This document shows, piece after piece, positions 43,342 to 51,685 of a stretch of DNA of 64,000 nucleotides. Within the stretch, counting starts at the first letter, position 1. The number at the start of each line of letters is the position of its first letter. The DNA is from an uncultured Pedobacter sp. Lineage in GTDB: Bacteria; Bacteroidota; Bacteroidia; Sphingobacteriales; Sphingobacteriaceae. The stretch is from NCBI RefSeq assembly GCF_946480185.1, contig NZ_CAMLIG010000004.1, positions 167,650 to 231,649 of the forward strand. Direction: 5' to 3'. Under the pieces are notes generated by a model. It saw only the letters and a program-made list of their open reading frames with translations, did no database searches and was not told the origin of the DNA. The position numbers and the translations under genes were made by a program.

Positions 43342-44545
43342 GCTTTAGCAATGTTATGAAGCCTTTATAAACTTTAGCTTCGTTATTAATATTCACCTTT
43401 AACAGATAAAAATAGGTTCCGTTATTTAAACCTGCGCCGTCCCAAGCATTTGCATTGTTGTAGCCTTTAATTTTTACAATTTCGCTGCCCCATCTGTTTA
43501 AAATGGTGAGTTCGTTATCCGGAAAAAGATCAATGTTTTTAATTTCCCACTTATCGTTTTTACCGTCGCCATCCGGAGAAAAGCTATTGAAAATAGTGAT
43601 AGGATCATTAGTTGGTGTAATAAACGACATGGTTAAAGGCAGTTTACTTATAGGAGCCAGCGTGGAAAGTGTCACCATTTTAGTGTCTGGTTGAGCTGCA
43701 GAAACTGGACGAACATTAGATATTCCCGCTTTTTCCCACAGGCCAAAATTTATCCATTTCACCAATTGGTTAAAATCGCCATCTATCGTTTTATCAAAAG
43801 TAAACTGATATTCGAGCTGGCTAGTTCCTGATTTCTGATCGGCCAGGTAAAAATATTTTGAGTTGATCTCGTTAACATCAAAACGTTTGGATGTTCTGTT
43901 ATAGCCTTCATTAGTTGGGTCTTTATCTACAAAACTTAAACCAATAACGTTATCCAAATTGTCTTTAGTTTTTATGGTAACGGGGCGGTAAACAAAGGTT
44001 CCGGTAATTTTAGAGCCCAGGGGAAACTCGTAATCAGCGGCGCTATTAGTATGTCTGTACAAGTAGCCTTTTAAATTTGTGCTTATAAATCCGGTGCTGT
44101 AGCTCAGTGATGTTACCGCCGAGCCTAAAATTTCCAAATTCTTATCCTCCAAAGCAAACTCGAGATCGTTAATATTCAAGGTTGACCTTACATCAGCATC
44201 AGCCAATAATGTTTTAACGCCTGTACCCTGTAATGTTAAATTTGGAAAAGCGGTTTTTTGAGTCCCTCCAATGGTTTGATTTGCACCATTTAAATTAACA
44301 GTTCCGGTGGATGCCAATTGAAAAACGCCGTTTGCATCATTGTTAGTCCAATTACCGCTTACGTTTAATGTACCAAAATCCAGTACCGAACCTGATACAT
44401 TGCTAAAATCTCCATTTACAGTTAAAACCGCTCCGCTTTGCACTACCAAATTGCTCCCGTTATTTACAAACTGAGCGTAAGTTGAAGCTGATGAAGCCAT
44501 CAACACCAACAAACCATAAAAAGATATTTTATTTTTAATCTTCAT
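43334..44545 (-). CDS. Cell-surface protein with type-B (gliding-motility) T9SS C-terminal domain
   Basis: The 403-residue protein has a signal peptide (FYGLLVLMASSASTYAQ). An N-terminal parallel-beta region follows with short repeats (LVVQSGAVLTVNGDFSN, TLNVSGNWTNND, TVNLNGANQTIGG) suggesting a beta-solenoid. It ends in a type-B (CHU_C-like) sorting domain, PDGDGKNDKWEI, LTILNRWG and NGTYFYLLKV. Type-B cargo proteins include SprB adhesins and depend on PorP/SprF. The protein is far shorter than SprB, so it is a minimal surface adhesin or matrix protein. It forms an overlapping unit with porP. Confidence 0.9.
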   Translation of the reverse strand: MKIKNKISFYGLLVLMASSASTYAQFVNNGSNLVVQSGAVLTVNGDFSNVSGSVLDFGTLNVSGNWTNNDANGVFQLASTGTVNLNGANQTIGGTQKTAFPNLTLQGTGVKTLLADADVRSTLNINDLEFALEDKNLEILGSAVTSLSYSTGFISTNLKGYLYRHTNSAADYEFPLGSKITGTFVYRPVTIKTKDNLDNVIGLSFVDKDPTNEGYNRTSKRFDVNEINSKYFYLADQKSGTSQLEYQFTFDKTIDGDFNQLVKWINFGLWEKAGISNVRPVSAAQPDTKMVTLSTLAPISKLPLTMSFITPTNDPITIFNSFSPDGDGKNDKWEIKNIDLFPDNELTILNRWGSEIVKIKGYNNANAWDGAGLNNGTYFYLLKVNINNEAKVYKGFITLLKHD

Positions 44546-44554
44546 TAATAAAAA

Positions 44555-45271
44555 TTAAAAAATAGCGATTTGGTAATCTCCAGCAATCGAAATTGAAGCG
44601 CCTGTTGTATTATAAAATTTAACGGATACCTGATTAGCACCACTTACCCAAGCATGTGAAATAACAACACCATCTGGCAGGTTAAAACTAGGTGAACAAA
44701 GAACTGCATTTGAAGCTCCTGCACCCTGAAAAGTAAAACTTTTTGTAGAGAAACCACTTGCAACCAAAGTGCCTACCGGCAGGTTAACCTGCAACTTATT
44801 TTTTTTATTGAAATTAAACCTTGTCCAAACCAACACTAAGGGATTGAGCGAGTCATAAACCCTTTGATAAATATCACCTGTTTGCTCATCCAAATACAAA
44901 TCATTCAACTTACCCATATCTGCAGGCTGACCTTGCCCTGTAAACCAGGCCAACGCATCACCCACAGCAACCCATTTAGCGCCGTTCCAATAGTTGAATT
45001 TTAAATCGTTAGTATTGTAAACCAGCAATCCGTTAGCCGGAGCCACTATAGCGTTACGTTGCACAAGTGTCATCCTAGGAACTAAAATCCCAGTATTTGT
45101 AGATGAAATATCTAAAGCTGCACTTTTATCAGGAGTTACGGTACCAATACCTACAGCGCCCTGTGCAAAAAGACTGGTATTGAAACCTAAATTTATAATC
45201 GCAAAAAGCGCAAAGCCGTAAACTATGGGTAGTTTTTTCAGGAAATTGATATGTGGTAAAGTTTTTTTCAT
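44555..45271 (-). CDS. Secreted fibre-like protein, first gene of the T9SS cassette
   Basis: From the ATG at 45269-45271 the protein has 238 residues; an in-frame TTG three codons upstream is less likely. A signal peptide (about 14-33, ending TSLFAQ) is followed by GAVGIGTVTPDKSAALDISS and TGILVPRMT, a stretch that recurs in Bacteroidota tail-fibre or trimeric-autotransporter-like surface proteins. No T9SS sorting domain is seen in it. It stands 10 nt upstream of the CTD-B gene and likely shares its transcript. The promoter probably lies in the DnaA-box-rich gap to the right. Confidence 0.75.
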   Translation of the reverse strand: MKKTLPHINFLKKLPIVYGFALFAIINLGFNTSLFAQGAVGIGTVTPDKSAALDISSTNTGILVPRMTLVQRNAIVAPANGLLVYNTNDLKFNYWNGAKWVAVGDALAWFTGQGQPADMGKLNDLYLDEQTGDIYQRVYDSLNPLVLVWTRFNFNKKNKLQVNLPVGTLVASGFSTKSFTFQGAGASNAVLCSPSFNLPDGVVISHAWVSGANQVSVKFYNTTGASISIAGDYQIAIF

Positions 45272-45272
45272 G

Positions 45273-45422
45273 TTATCCAAAAGTTATCAACGTTGTTTAT
45301 AAACATTATCAACATCAACAATCATAGGTTAATGTTCAATAAACAAAGATTATTTATAAAAAAGTATTCGTCGGCAAAAGTTTTCCACAACATGTTGTTA
45401 ACATCTATAAACTTTATAAACA
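45273..45422. promoter_or_regulatory. Cluster of DnaA-box-like 9-mers (candidate origin or DnaA-regulated promoter region)
   Basis: The 197-bp divergent gap between the T9SS cassette (minus) and transketolase (plus) has many DnaA-box-like 9-mers. TTATCCAAA (45273-45281), TTATCAACG (45284-45292), TTATAAACA (45297-45305), TTATCAACA (45306-45314), TTTTCCACA (45381-45389) and TTATAAACA (45414-45422) lie on the plus strand. The stretch between is AT-rich. Genes point away from it on both sides. It may be oriC, a DnaA-titration locus, or chance in AT-rich DNA; dnaA is not in this window. Confidence 0.4.
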
Positions 45423-45474
45423 TTCCGTGATTCCGGTAATTTTTTTACTTTAGCCAATTATTACAAATTTGATT

Positions 45475-46320
45475 ATGACACTAGAAAATAACGATTTAAA
45501 ACGTATGGCCTCTCAAGTGAGAAGAGACATTGTGCGTATGGTTTATGAATGCCAATCTGGGCACCCAGGAGGCTCTTTAGGGTGCACCGACTACCTTGTT
45601 GCCTTATATTTCAAAATCATGAAACACGACCCTGCTTTTAATATGGACGGTATTGGTGAGGATCTTTTCTTTTTATCAAACGGACACATCTCTCCAGTTT
45701 TTTATAGTGTTTTAGCTAGATCTGGTTATTATGATAAATCAGAGTTAAAAACTTTTAGAAAGTTAAATTCGAGATTACAAGGTCATCCAACTACTCATGA
45801 AGGTTTGCCAGGGATTAGAGTTGCATCTGGTTCATTAGGACAAGGAATGTCTGTTGCAATTGGCGCTTGTTTGGCTAAAAAGTTAAATAAGGACGAAGGA
45901 ATTGTTTATACTTTACATGGTGACGGGGAATTACAAGAAGGCCAGAACTGGGAAGCAGCCATGTTTGCGCCTTTCAACAAGGTTGACAACTTGATTTGTG
46001 TGGTTGATGTTAACGGACAACAAATTGACGGACCTACCGAGAAAATCTTAGGTTTATCAGACTTGCACCAAAAATTCTCTGCATTTGGATGGGAAGTATT
46101 GCACATGGACGGAAATGAGATGGATGAGGTGGTAAAAACTTTAGAACTTGCAAAATCAAAAACCGGAAAAGGAAAATCTATCATGATTTTGATGAAAACC
46201 GAAATGGGAAAAGGTGTTGATTTTATGGAAGGTTCTCATAAATGGCATGGTGTTGCACCAAACAAAGAACAGCTTGATGCTGCCTTGGCTCAATTAGAAG
46301 AAACTTACGGAGATTACTAG
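45475..46320 (+). CDS. Transketolase, N-terminal subunit
   Basis: The 281-residue protein (ATG at 45475; a TTG two codons upstream is less likely) is the thiamine-diphosphate-binding half of transketolase. It has QSGHPGGSLGCTDYLVALYF, LSNGHISPVFYSVLA, and the TPP/Mg site LHGDGELQEGQNWEAAM. Transketolase moves two-carbon units between sugar phosphates in the pentose phosphate pathway. It forms a heteromeric enzyme with the product of the next gene, 149 bp downstream. Confidence 0.94.
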   Translation: MTLENNDLKRMASQVRRDIVRMVYECQSGHPGGSLGCTDYLVALYFKIMKHDPAFNMDGIGEDLFFLSNGHISPVFYSVLARSGYYDKSELKTFRKLNSRLQGHPTTHEGLPGIRVASGSLGQGMSVAIGACLAKKLNKDEGIVYTLHGDGELQEGQNWEAAMFAPFNKVDNLICVVDVNGQQIDGPTEKILGLSDLHQKFSAFGWEVLHMDGNEMDEVVKTLELAKSKTGKGKSIMILMKTEMGKGVDFMEGSHKWHGVAPNKEQLDAALAQLEETYGDY

Positions 46321-46469
46321 TTTAAGTTATAACTAGTAAGTCGAAAGTACTAAGTTAAAAGTCGAAAGATCCGGTAAGACTTGCTAAGCAAGCTTAAACC
46401 GAAACAAAGAATATAAACAGATGAAAAACCGCGGAGCTATCTTGAAGGCCGCTATTTAAAATATAAATA

Positions 46470-47423
46470 ATGAAAAAATATACATACACAGAAAGTAAAG
46501 ATACCCGCTCTGGTTTTGGCGCAGGACTTTTAGAAGCTGGTAAAAAGAATGACCAAGTTGTTGCACTTTGTGCGGATTTGATTGGCTCTTTAAAAATGCA
46601 GGAATTCATCAAAGCGTTCCCCGAAAGATTTACCCAAATGGGTATTGCTGAGGCAAACATGATGGGCGTTGCTGCTGGTTTAACCATTGGTGGTAAAATT
46701 CCGTTTACCGGAACATTTGCTAACTTTTCTACCGGAAGGGTTTATGACCAAATCAGACAATCCATTGCTTATTCTAACAAAAACGTTAAAATTTGCGCTT
46801 CACATGCAGGTTTAACTTTGGGAGAAGATGGTGCAACTCACCAAATCCTAGAAGATATAGGTATGATGAAAATGTTGCCGGGCATGACGGTAATCAATCC
46901 TTGCGACTATAACCAAACAAAAGCAGCAACTGAAGCTATTGCCGAATTTGAAGGTCCAGTTTACCTACGTTTTGGTCGTCCGGTAGTTCCTGTTTTTACA
47001 GATCCTGATCAAAAATTCGAGATTGGCAAAGCCTGGATGGTTAATGAAGGTACTGATGTTAGTATTTTTGCAACCGGCCACTTAGTTTGGGAAGCCATTT
47101 TAGCTGGCGAAAAATTAGCAGAAGAAGGAATTGATGTGGAAATCATCAACATCCACACCATTAAACCTTTGGATGAAGAAGCGGTATTAAAATCGGCTAA
47201 GAAAACTGGTTGCGTGGTAACTTGCGAAGAACACAACCGTTATGGCGGTTTGGGCGAAAGCATTGCTCAGTTACTGTCAACCAACACACCTACTCCAATG
47301 GAGTTTGTTGCAGTTAACGATACTTTCGGCGAAAGCGGAACACCTGCGCAGTTGATGAAGAAATATGGTTTAGACAGTAGCAATATTGTTGAGGCTGTAA
47401 AAAAAGTAATGAAAAGAAAATAA
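46470..47423 (+). CDS. Transketolase, C-terminal subunit
   Basis: The 317-residue protein supplies the pyrimidine-binding and C-terminal domains of the split transketolase. It shows DLIGSLKMQEFIKAFPERFTQ (with the Glu that activates TPP in GIAEANMMGVAAGL), then HAGLTLGEDGATHQ and CEEHNRYGGLGESIAQLL. The N-terminal subunit gene precedes it; between them lies 149 bp with short AAGTCGAAAG-type repeats and no other gene. A terminator follows. Confidence 0.94.
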   Translation: MKKYTYTESKDTRSGFGAGLLEAGKKNDQVVALCADLIGSLKMQEFIKAFPERFTQMGIAEANMMGVAAGLTIGGKIPFTGTFANFSTGRVYDQIRQSIAYSNKNVKICASHAGLTLGEDGATHQILEDIGMMKMLPGMTVINPCDYNQTKAATEAIAEFEGPVYLRFGRPVVPVFTDPDQKFEIGKAWMVNEGTDVSIFATGHLVWEAILAGEKLAEEGIDVEIINIHTIKPLDEEAVLKSAKKTGCVVTCEEHNRYGGLGESIAQLLSTNTPTPMEFVAVNDTFGESGTPAQLMKKYGLDSSNIVEAVKKVMKRK

Positions 47424-47447
47424 TTTTCGCAACTACTCGTTAAGCGT

Positions 47448-47478
47448 AAGCCGAAGACTAAAACCTTCGGCTTATTAT
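47448..47478 (+). terminator. Terminator of the transketolase genes
   Basis: AAGCCGAAG (47448-47456) and CTTCGGCTT (47465-47473) are exact inverted repeats with an 8-nt loop, then ATTATTTT. The sigma factor gene starts 16 nt further on. Confidence 0.78.
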
Positions 47479-47489
47479 TTTGAAAAAAA

Positions 47490-48038
47490 ATGGAGATAGA
47501 CGACTCGTTAATCCTTCAAAAATTTGAAGACGAAAAAACTCGGAACGAGGCTTTCGGTCTATTGTTAAAAAAATACCAGCAGAAAGTTTACTGGCACATT
47601 AGGCGCATGGTTTTAAATCATGACGATGCCGATGATTTGGTACAGGATGTTTTTATAAAAGTTTGGAAAAACCTAGCTAATTTTAGGCAAGATGCGCAAC
47701 TTTACACCTGGCTTTACCGCATTGCCAGTAACGAGTGTATCACTTTTTTGAATAAAAAGAAAGCAAAAAACAACGTTTCATTAGATGAGTTGCCAGAACA
47801 ACTTACTGATAATTTAAACGAGGAAAATTATTTTTCGGGCGATGCGATACAAAAGAAATTGCAAAAAGCACTACTAACTTTACCCGAAAAACAAAAGTTG
47901 GTTTTCAACATGAAGTATTATGATGATCTGAAGTTTCAGGAAATTTCAGATGTTTTGGGTACTAGCGTAGGTGCATTAAAAGCATCGTACCATTTGGCGG
48001 TTAAAAAGATAGAACATTATTTATTGACAACGGATTAA
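47490..48038 (+). CDS. RNA polymerase ECF sigma factor
   Basis: The 182-residue protein has region 2 (DDADDLVQDVFIKVWKNLANF; the -10-binding helix) and region 4 (LPEKQKLVFNMKYYDDLKFQEISDVLG, helix-turn-helix) and lacks regions 1 and 3, the ECF layout. It heads a three-gene unit with a membrane anti-sigma candidate (25 bp downstream) and a periplasmic Spy-like protein, a common envelope-stress layout. Its own promoter may be autoregulated. Confidence 0.94.
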   Translation: MEIDDSLILQKFEDEKTRNEAFGLLLKKYQQKVYWHIRRMVLNHDDADDLVQDVFIKVWKNLANFRQDAQLYTWLYRIASNECITFLNKKKAKNNVSLDELPEQLTDNLNEENYFSGDAIQKKLQKALLTLPEKQKLVFNMKYYDDLKFQEISDVLGTSVGALKASYHLAVKKIEHYLLTTD

Positions 48039-48063
48039 ACCTTTTCTGTAAAAATCAATCAAT

Positions 48064-48663
48064 ATGAGTATGAAAAGCGAGGATGAAAATATGGAACTGG
48101 AAAAAGAAGCACCTTTTTTAGCAAGTATTAGCAGAGATAATGTCTTTAAAACTCCCGAAGGTTACTTCGAAGGGCTATCAGAGCAGGTTTTAAATCAAAT
48201 AAAATTAAATGATTTTGCTGGCGATGAGAATAACTTTAACGTCCCGGAAGCTTACTTTGAAAACCTTAGCCAACAAATCCAATCCGCAGTTTATTTAGAT
48301 GCTTTAAAAAACAACAGTGCAAAAAACGATGGTTTTAATGTCCCTGCAGATTATTTCTCGGATTCACAATCACGAATATTGGACAGCATCAATGCCAAGC
48401 CTAAAACATCAAAAATAATTAAGCTTCACTTTATCAGGTATGCTGCGGCGGCCTGCATTTTATTCACTACATCTTTAGGAATCTATTTTAACGTTAAAAA
48501 TGCGACTTCTTTAGATACAAAACTTTCAAAAATTCCGGCAAAAGAAATAGAACTTTATTTAAATCAACATACAGATTCAAATGATTTACCTATGCTGATT
48601 GAAAACATTGATGACAATGCAAATTTAAGTATTGATGATTTTAATGTGGAGAAAACTAATTAA
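48064..48663 (+). CDS. Membrane anti-sigma factor candidate with three internal repeats
   Basis: The 199-residue protein has one transmembrane segment (about 124-144, FIRYAAAACILFTTSLGIYF) with the N-terminal two-thirds cytoplasmic. That part carries three repeats: NVFKTPEGYFEGLSEQVL, NNFNVPEAYFENLSQQI and DGFNVPADYFSDSQSRIL, each with a Phe-x-x-Pro and a Tyr-Phe pair followed by a helix. The C-terminal periplasmic tail is short and acidic. It lies between an ECF sigma gene and a Spy-like gene, so it is probably the anti-sigma factor, though no zinc-finger (ZAS) motif is present. Confidence 0.75.
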   Translation: MSMKSEDENMELEKEAPFLASISRDNVFKTPEGYFEGLSEQVLNQIKLNDFAGDENNFNVPEAYFENLSQQIQSAVYLDALKNNSAKNDGFNVPADYFSDSQSRILDSINAKPKTSKIIKLHFIRYAAAACILFTTSLGIYFNVKNATSLDTKLSKIPAKEIELYLNQHTDSNDLPMLIENIDDNANLSIDDFNVEKTN

Positions 48664-48672
48664 ATTCAAACA

Positions 48673-49098
48673 ATGAAATCTGTAATAACTTTTATATTCA
48701 TTATCATATTTTCTTTGTGTCAAAGCAATATTTCACTTGCACAAAATCCTGGCAAAAAAGCAAAACAAATTGAGGCCATAAAATTTGGCTATATCTCTGG
48801 CAGGTTAAACTTAACCGCACAGGAATCACAAGATTTCTGGCCTTTGTACAGACAATACCAGTCAGACTGGAGCCAATTACTGGCCGAAAAGAAGAAGAAC
48901 AGATTGGCAAACGCGGCCAACCCAGACAAAGCCATTGATGATGATTTTAATTTTGAAAGTAAGCTGTTAGAATTGAAAAAAAACTATCGGATGGCTTTTA
49001 GTAAAATCCTTCCGCCCGAAAAAATAAAGAAACTGTATCAGGCAGAACGGGATTTTAGGGAAGAACTGATAAAACAGCTTAAAAACCGACCACAGTAA
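48673..49098 (+). CDS. Periplasmic Spy/CpxP-like protein
   Basis: The 141-residue protein has a signal peptide (to about residue 23, SNISLAQ) and then is almost wholly helical and charged. A LT-containing helix with a pair of tryptophans (LTAQESQDFWPLYRQYQSDW) and FSKILPPEKIKKLYQAER resemble the LTxxQ-type repeats of Spy/CpxP. Those are periplasmic chaperones or stress sensors. It starts 9 nt after the anti-sigma gene, so it may sense envelope stress and feed the sigma switch. A weak hairpin (ATCTGTT/AACAGAT, 49113-49127) follows. Confidence 0.8.
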   Translation: MKSVITFIFIIIFSLCQSNISLAQNPGKKAKQIEAIKFGYISGRLNLTAQESQDFWPLYRQYQSDWSQLLAEKKKNRLANAANPDKAIDDDFNFESKLLELKKNYRMAFSKILPPEKIKKLYQAERDFREELIKQLKNRPQ

Positions 49099-49582
49099 AT
49101 TAGCACATCTGTATCTGTTAAACAGATTGTTTATAGACTCCTCCATACCATCTTCGTCCCCTGTTCGCATAGCACCTAGGAAATCCCGAAGGAGTTACGG
49201 AGAAGTACCGAAGGAAAGGTAGACTAAAGGTGCAGTAAGCGCGGAGTTGGGGTGGACTATAGGTGGACTTACAAAAAGAAAACTTGTGATTTTTAGAGGT
49301 GATCTGTAGCTTTAAGCTTCTAGCTAAACTACAAAAAATACGGCGGAATAAAAAGAAATTTTCACATTATTCCGGTAAATAGAAATAACATTAGATTACC
49401 AAACAAGGAAGAATATTCAAAAGAGTAAGCCGGATCCCTACCCGTCTGAAGCGGAAAGTGCTAAAAGCAGTGCCAAGTTTGGCGATGGCAATAGCGTTTG
49501 TACTGCCTGGCAGATAAACTCTAATTCCCTTTTCTAATTAGCAATTAAAAGCAGATTTACGAATTAATGTATCTTTGCAACT
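49099..49582. other. Intergenic region, no gene seen
   Basis: No coding frame is convincing. The region includes a weak hairpin at 49113-49127, GC-richer low-complexity stretches with repeated GGTGGAC near 49250-49262, and a further GC-richer patch near 49440-49510 with a short nested inverted repeat (TGCCA/TGGCA). The aminotransferase promoter lies at its right edge. Confidence 0.45.
49570..49577 (+). promoter_or_regulatory. -7 box TATCTTTG of the class III aminotransferase
   Basis: An exact TAnnTTTG match ends 5 nt before the ATG at 49583, giving a leaderless or near-leaderless transcript. Confidence 0.55.
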
Positions 49583-50767
49583 ATGTTAAGTCAGAAACAG
49601 CTCTTTTTATTAAATACCGCCCAAACGTCTAATTTCCCGCGACTTTTAGAAGTTGAAAAAGCAGAAGGCTGTTATTTATATGATCCGTCCGGAAAGAAAT
49701 ACCTTGACCTGGTATCAGGTTTTGCCGTTAGCAATATTGGGCATCGCCATCCAAACGTAATCAAAGCCATACAGCAACAGCTCGAGAAGCATCTACATGT
49801 AACCGTTTACGGCGAATTTATCCAATCGCCACAGGTAAAATTTGCCCATCGTTTAAGCGAAGTTTTGCCTAAAAATTTATCATCCGTTTATTTTACCAAT
49901 TCCGGTACCGAAGCTACCGAGGGTGCTTTAAAACTCGCAAAAAAATACACCAACCGTTCAGAAATTATATCATTTAACGGTGCTTATCACGGAAGTACAC
50001 ACGGTGCATTAAGCGTAATGGGCAACGAATATTATAAACAAGCTTACCGTCCTTTACTTCCTGATATTAAGTTCATCAACCTTAATAAAACCGAAGAATT
50101 AGAAAATATCACCACAAAAACTGCCGCAGTAATTTTAGAAGCGGTGCAAGGTGAAGCTGGCATTCGTGTACCCAACGTTGATTACATAAAAACCCTGCGT
50201 AAAAAATGCGACGAAACCGGAACACTGTTGATTTTTGATGAGATACAGACCGGCTTTGGCCGAACAGGGAAACTTTTTGCATTTGAGCATTTCGGCATTG
50301 TTCCCGATGTTTTACTCATTGCCAAAGGAATGGGTGGCGGAATGCCAATTGGCGCTTTTATCTCCTCCAACCAAATTATGGGTGCTTTAAAAGACAATCC
50401 TATTTTAGGGCATATCACTACTTTTGGGGGGCATCCGGTAAGTTGCGCAGCCGGTTTAGCTGCATTAAACACTGTAATAGATGAAGATTTGATTTGTGGC
50501 GTAAAACAGCGAGAAAACTTATTTAAAAGCTTATTAATTCATCCGAAAATAAAAGAAGTACGCGGTTTAGGCTTGATGATTGCGGTACAACTGACAAATT
50601 TTAACGAGGTAGAGGAAGTAAGCAAAGGTTGCATAAACCACGGGATAATTATAGATTGGTTTTTACATTGTGATACCGCATTAAGAATTGCGCCACCATT
50701 AACCATCACAGAAGAAGAGATAAAATTTGCCTGTGAAACAATCATCGGCGTAATTTCTGAGCTATAA
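49583..50767 (+). CDS. Class III (acetylornithine/aspartate-type) aminotransferase
   Basis: The 394-residue PLP enzyme transfers an omega-amino group. The N-terminus has YLYDPSGKKYLDLVSGFAV. TNSGTEATEGALKLA forms the PLP phosphate site, LIFDEIQTGFGRTGKLFAFE holds the PLP-binding Asp, and LLIAKGMGGGMPIGAF contains the Schiff-base Lys. It resembles acetylornithine or ornithine aminotransferases, but no arginine-synthesis gene is next to it, so the substrate is left open. The MscS gene follows 37 bp downstream. Confidence 0.92.
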   Translation: MLSQKQLFLLNTAQTSNFPRLLEVEKAEGCYLYDPSGKKYLDLVSGFAVSNIGHRHPNVIKAIQQQLEKHLHVTVYGEFIQSPQVKFAHRLSEVLPKNLSSVYFTNSGTEATEGALKLAKKYTNRSEIISFNGAYHGSTHGALSVMGNEYYKQAYRPLLPDIKFINLNKTEELENITTKTAAVILEAVQGEAGIRVPNVDYIKTLRKKCDETGTLLIFDEIQTGFGRTGKLFAFEHFGIVPDVLLIAKGMGGGMPIGAFISSNQIMGALKDNPILGHITTFGGHPVSCAAGLAALNTVIDEDLICGVKQRENLFKSLLIHPKIKEVRGLGLMIAVQLTNFNEVEEVSKGCINHGIIIDWFLHCDTALRIAPPLTITEEEIKFACETIIGVISEL

Positions 50768-50804
50768 ATCTTGAGCTTAAGCCCAAAAACTATCAAAAAA
50801 CAAT

Positions 50805-51626
50805 ATGGATTATTTAGAACAAGCAAAACTATTTTTAGTAACCAAAGGTGCAGATTTTGGAATTACAATGATTAAAGCCGTTTTAATTGCTTTTATCGGC
50901 TGGCAAATTGTAAAGTTTTTATCAAAAGCTTTTGCCAATTTAATGGAAAGAAAAAACGTAGATCCTTCTTTACGGGTTTTCCTAAGAAGTTTAGTGCAAA
51001 ATATCTTATTAATTCTCCTCATATTAAGTGTACTGTCAACCTTAGGAATTGAAATGACATCCTTCATTGCTATGCTAGGTGCGGCAGGCTTGGCCATCGG
51101 TTTGGCTTTACAAGGCAGTTTAGCCAATTTTGCAGGAGGCATTTTAATTTTAATGTTAAAACCATTTAAGGTAGGAGACGTTATTGAGGCACAAGGTGTT
51201 ACCGCTTCAGTTTCCGAAATCCAGATCTTTCATACCATTTTAAAAAGCTTCGATAACAAAACTATCATTATCCCTAACGGAAAATTGTACAACGACATCA
51301 TCACTAATTACAGCACAGAATCTGCCCGTACAATACAATGGGTTTTTGGCATTGGCTACAACGATGATATTGACCAAGCCAAAGCAATTATTAAGGATAT
51401 TATATTTTCTGATGAGCGTATTATTGACCGCGACACGCCATACATTTATGTTGACAGTTTAGGAGAAAGTTCTGTAAATATTAGGGTGAGGGCCTTAGTT
51501 GGCAATGATGATTATTGGGACGTTTACCTTACCAAACTGGAGCACATTAAAAAAGCTTTTGATAAGGCAGGTGTTTCTATACCATTTCCGCAAAGAGATG
51601 TGCATCTTTTTAAACATGAAAAATAA
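50805..51626 (+). CDS. Small-conductance mechanosensitive channel (MscS family)
   Basis: This 273-residue inner-membrane channel opens under membrane tension to release solutes. Its first hydrophobic segments (TMIKAVLIAFIGWQIV; ILLILLILSVLSTLGI) precede the pore helix motif (MLGAAGLAIGLALQGSLANFAGG) rich in Gly and Ala, then the beta domain (GDVIEAQGVTASVSEIQIF). The C-terminal region is typical. A terminator follows, so it ends its transcription unit. Confidence 0.95.
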   Translation: MDYLEQAKLFLVTKGADFGITMIKAVLIAFIGWQIVKFLSKAFANLMERKNVDPSLRVFLRSLVQNILLILLILSVLSTLGIEMTSFIAMLGAAGLAIGLALQGSLANFAGGILILMLKPFKVGDVIEAQGVTASVSEIQIFHTILKSFDNKTIIIPNGKLYNDIITNYSTESARTIQWVFGIGYNDDIDQAKAIIKDIIFSDERIIDRDTPYIYVDSLGESSVNIRVRALVGNDDYWDVYLTKLEHIKKAFDKAGVSIPFPQRDVHLFKHEK

Positions 51627-51631
51627 TTTTT

Positions 51632-51662
51632 AATAACCCGATATTCCCATCGGGTTATTTGA
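51632..51662 (+). terminator. Terminator after the MscS gene
   Basis: AATAACCCGAT (51632-51642) and ATCGGGTTATT (51649-51659) are exact inverted repeats followed by T-rich DNA. Confidence 0.85.
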
Positions 51663-51685
51663 TTTTATAACAATTGCCAACATAC

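Noticed and set aside
45475..47423. Transketolase in two pieces could be a broken gene.
   Set aside because: Each half has its own start and complete domains, with 149 bp between. Split transketolase is a normal arrangement in many bacteria.
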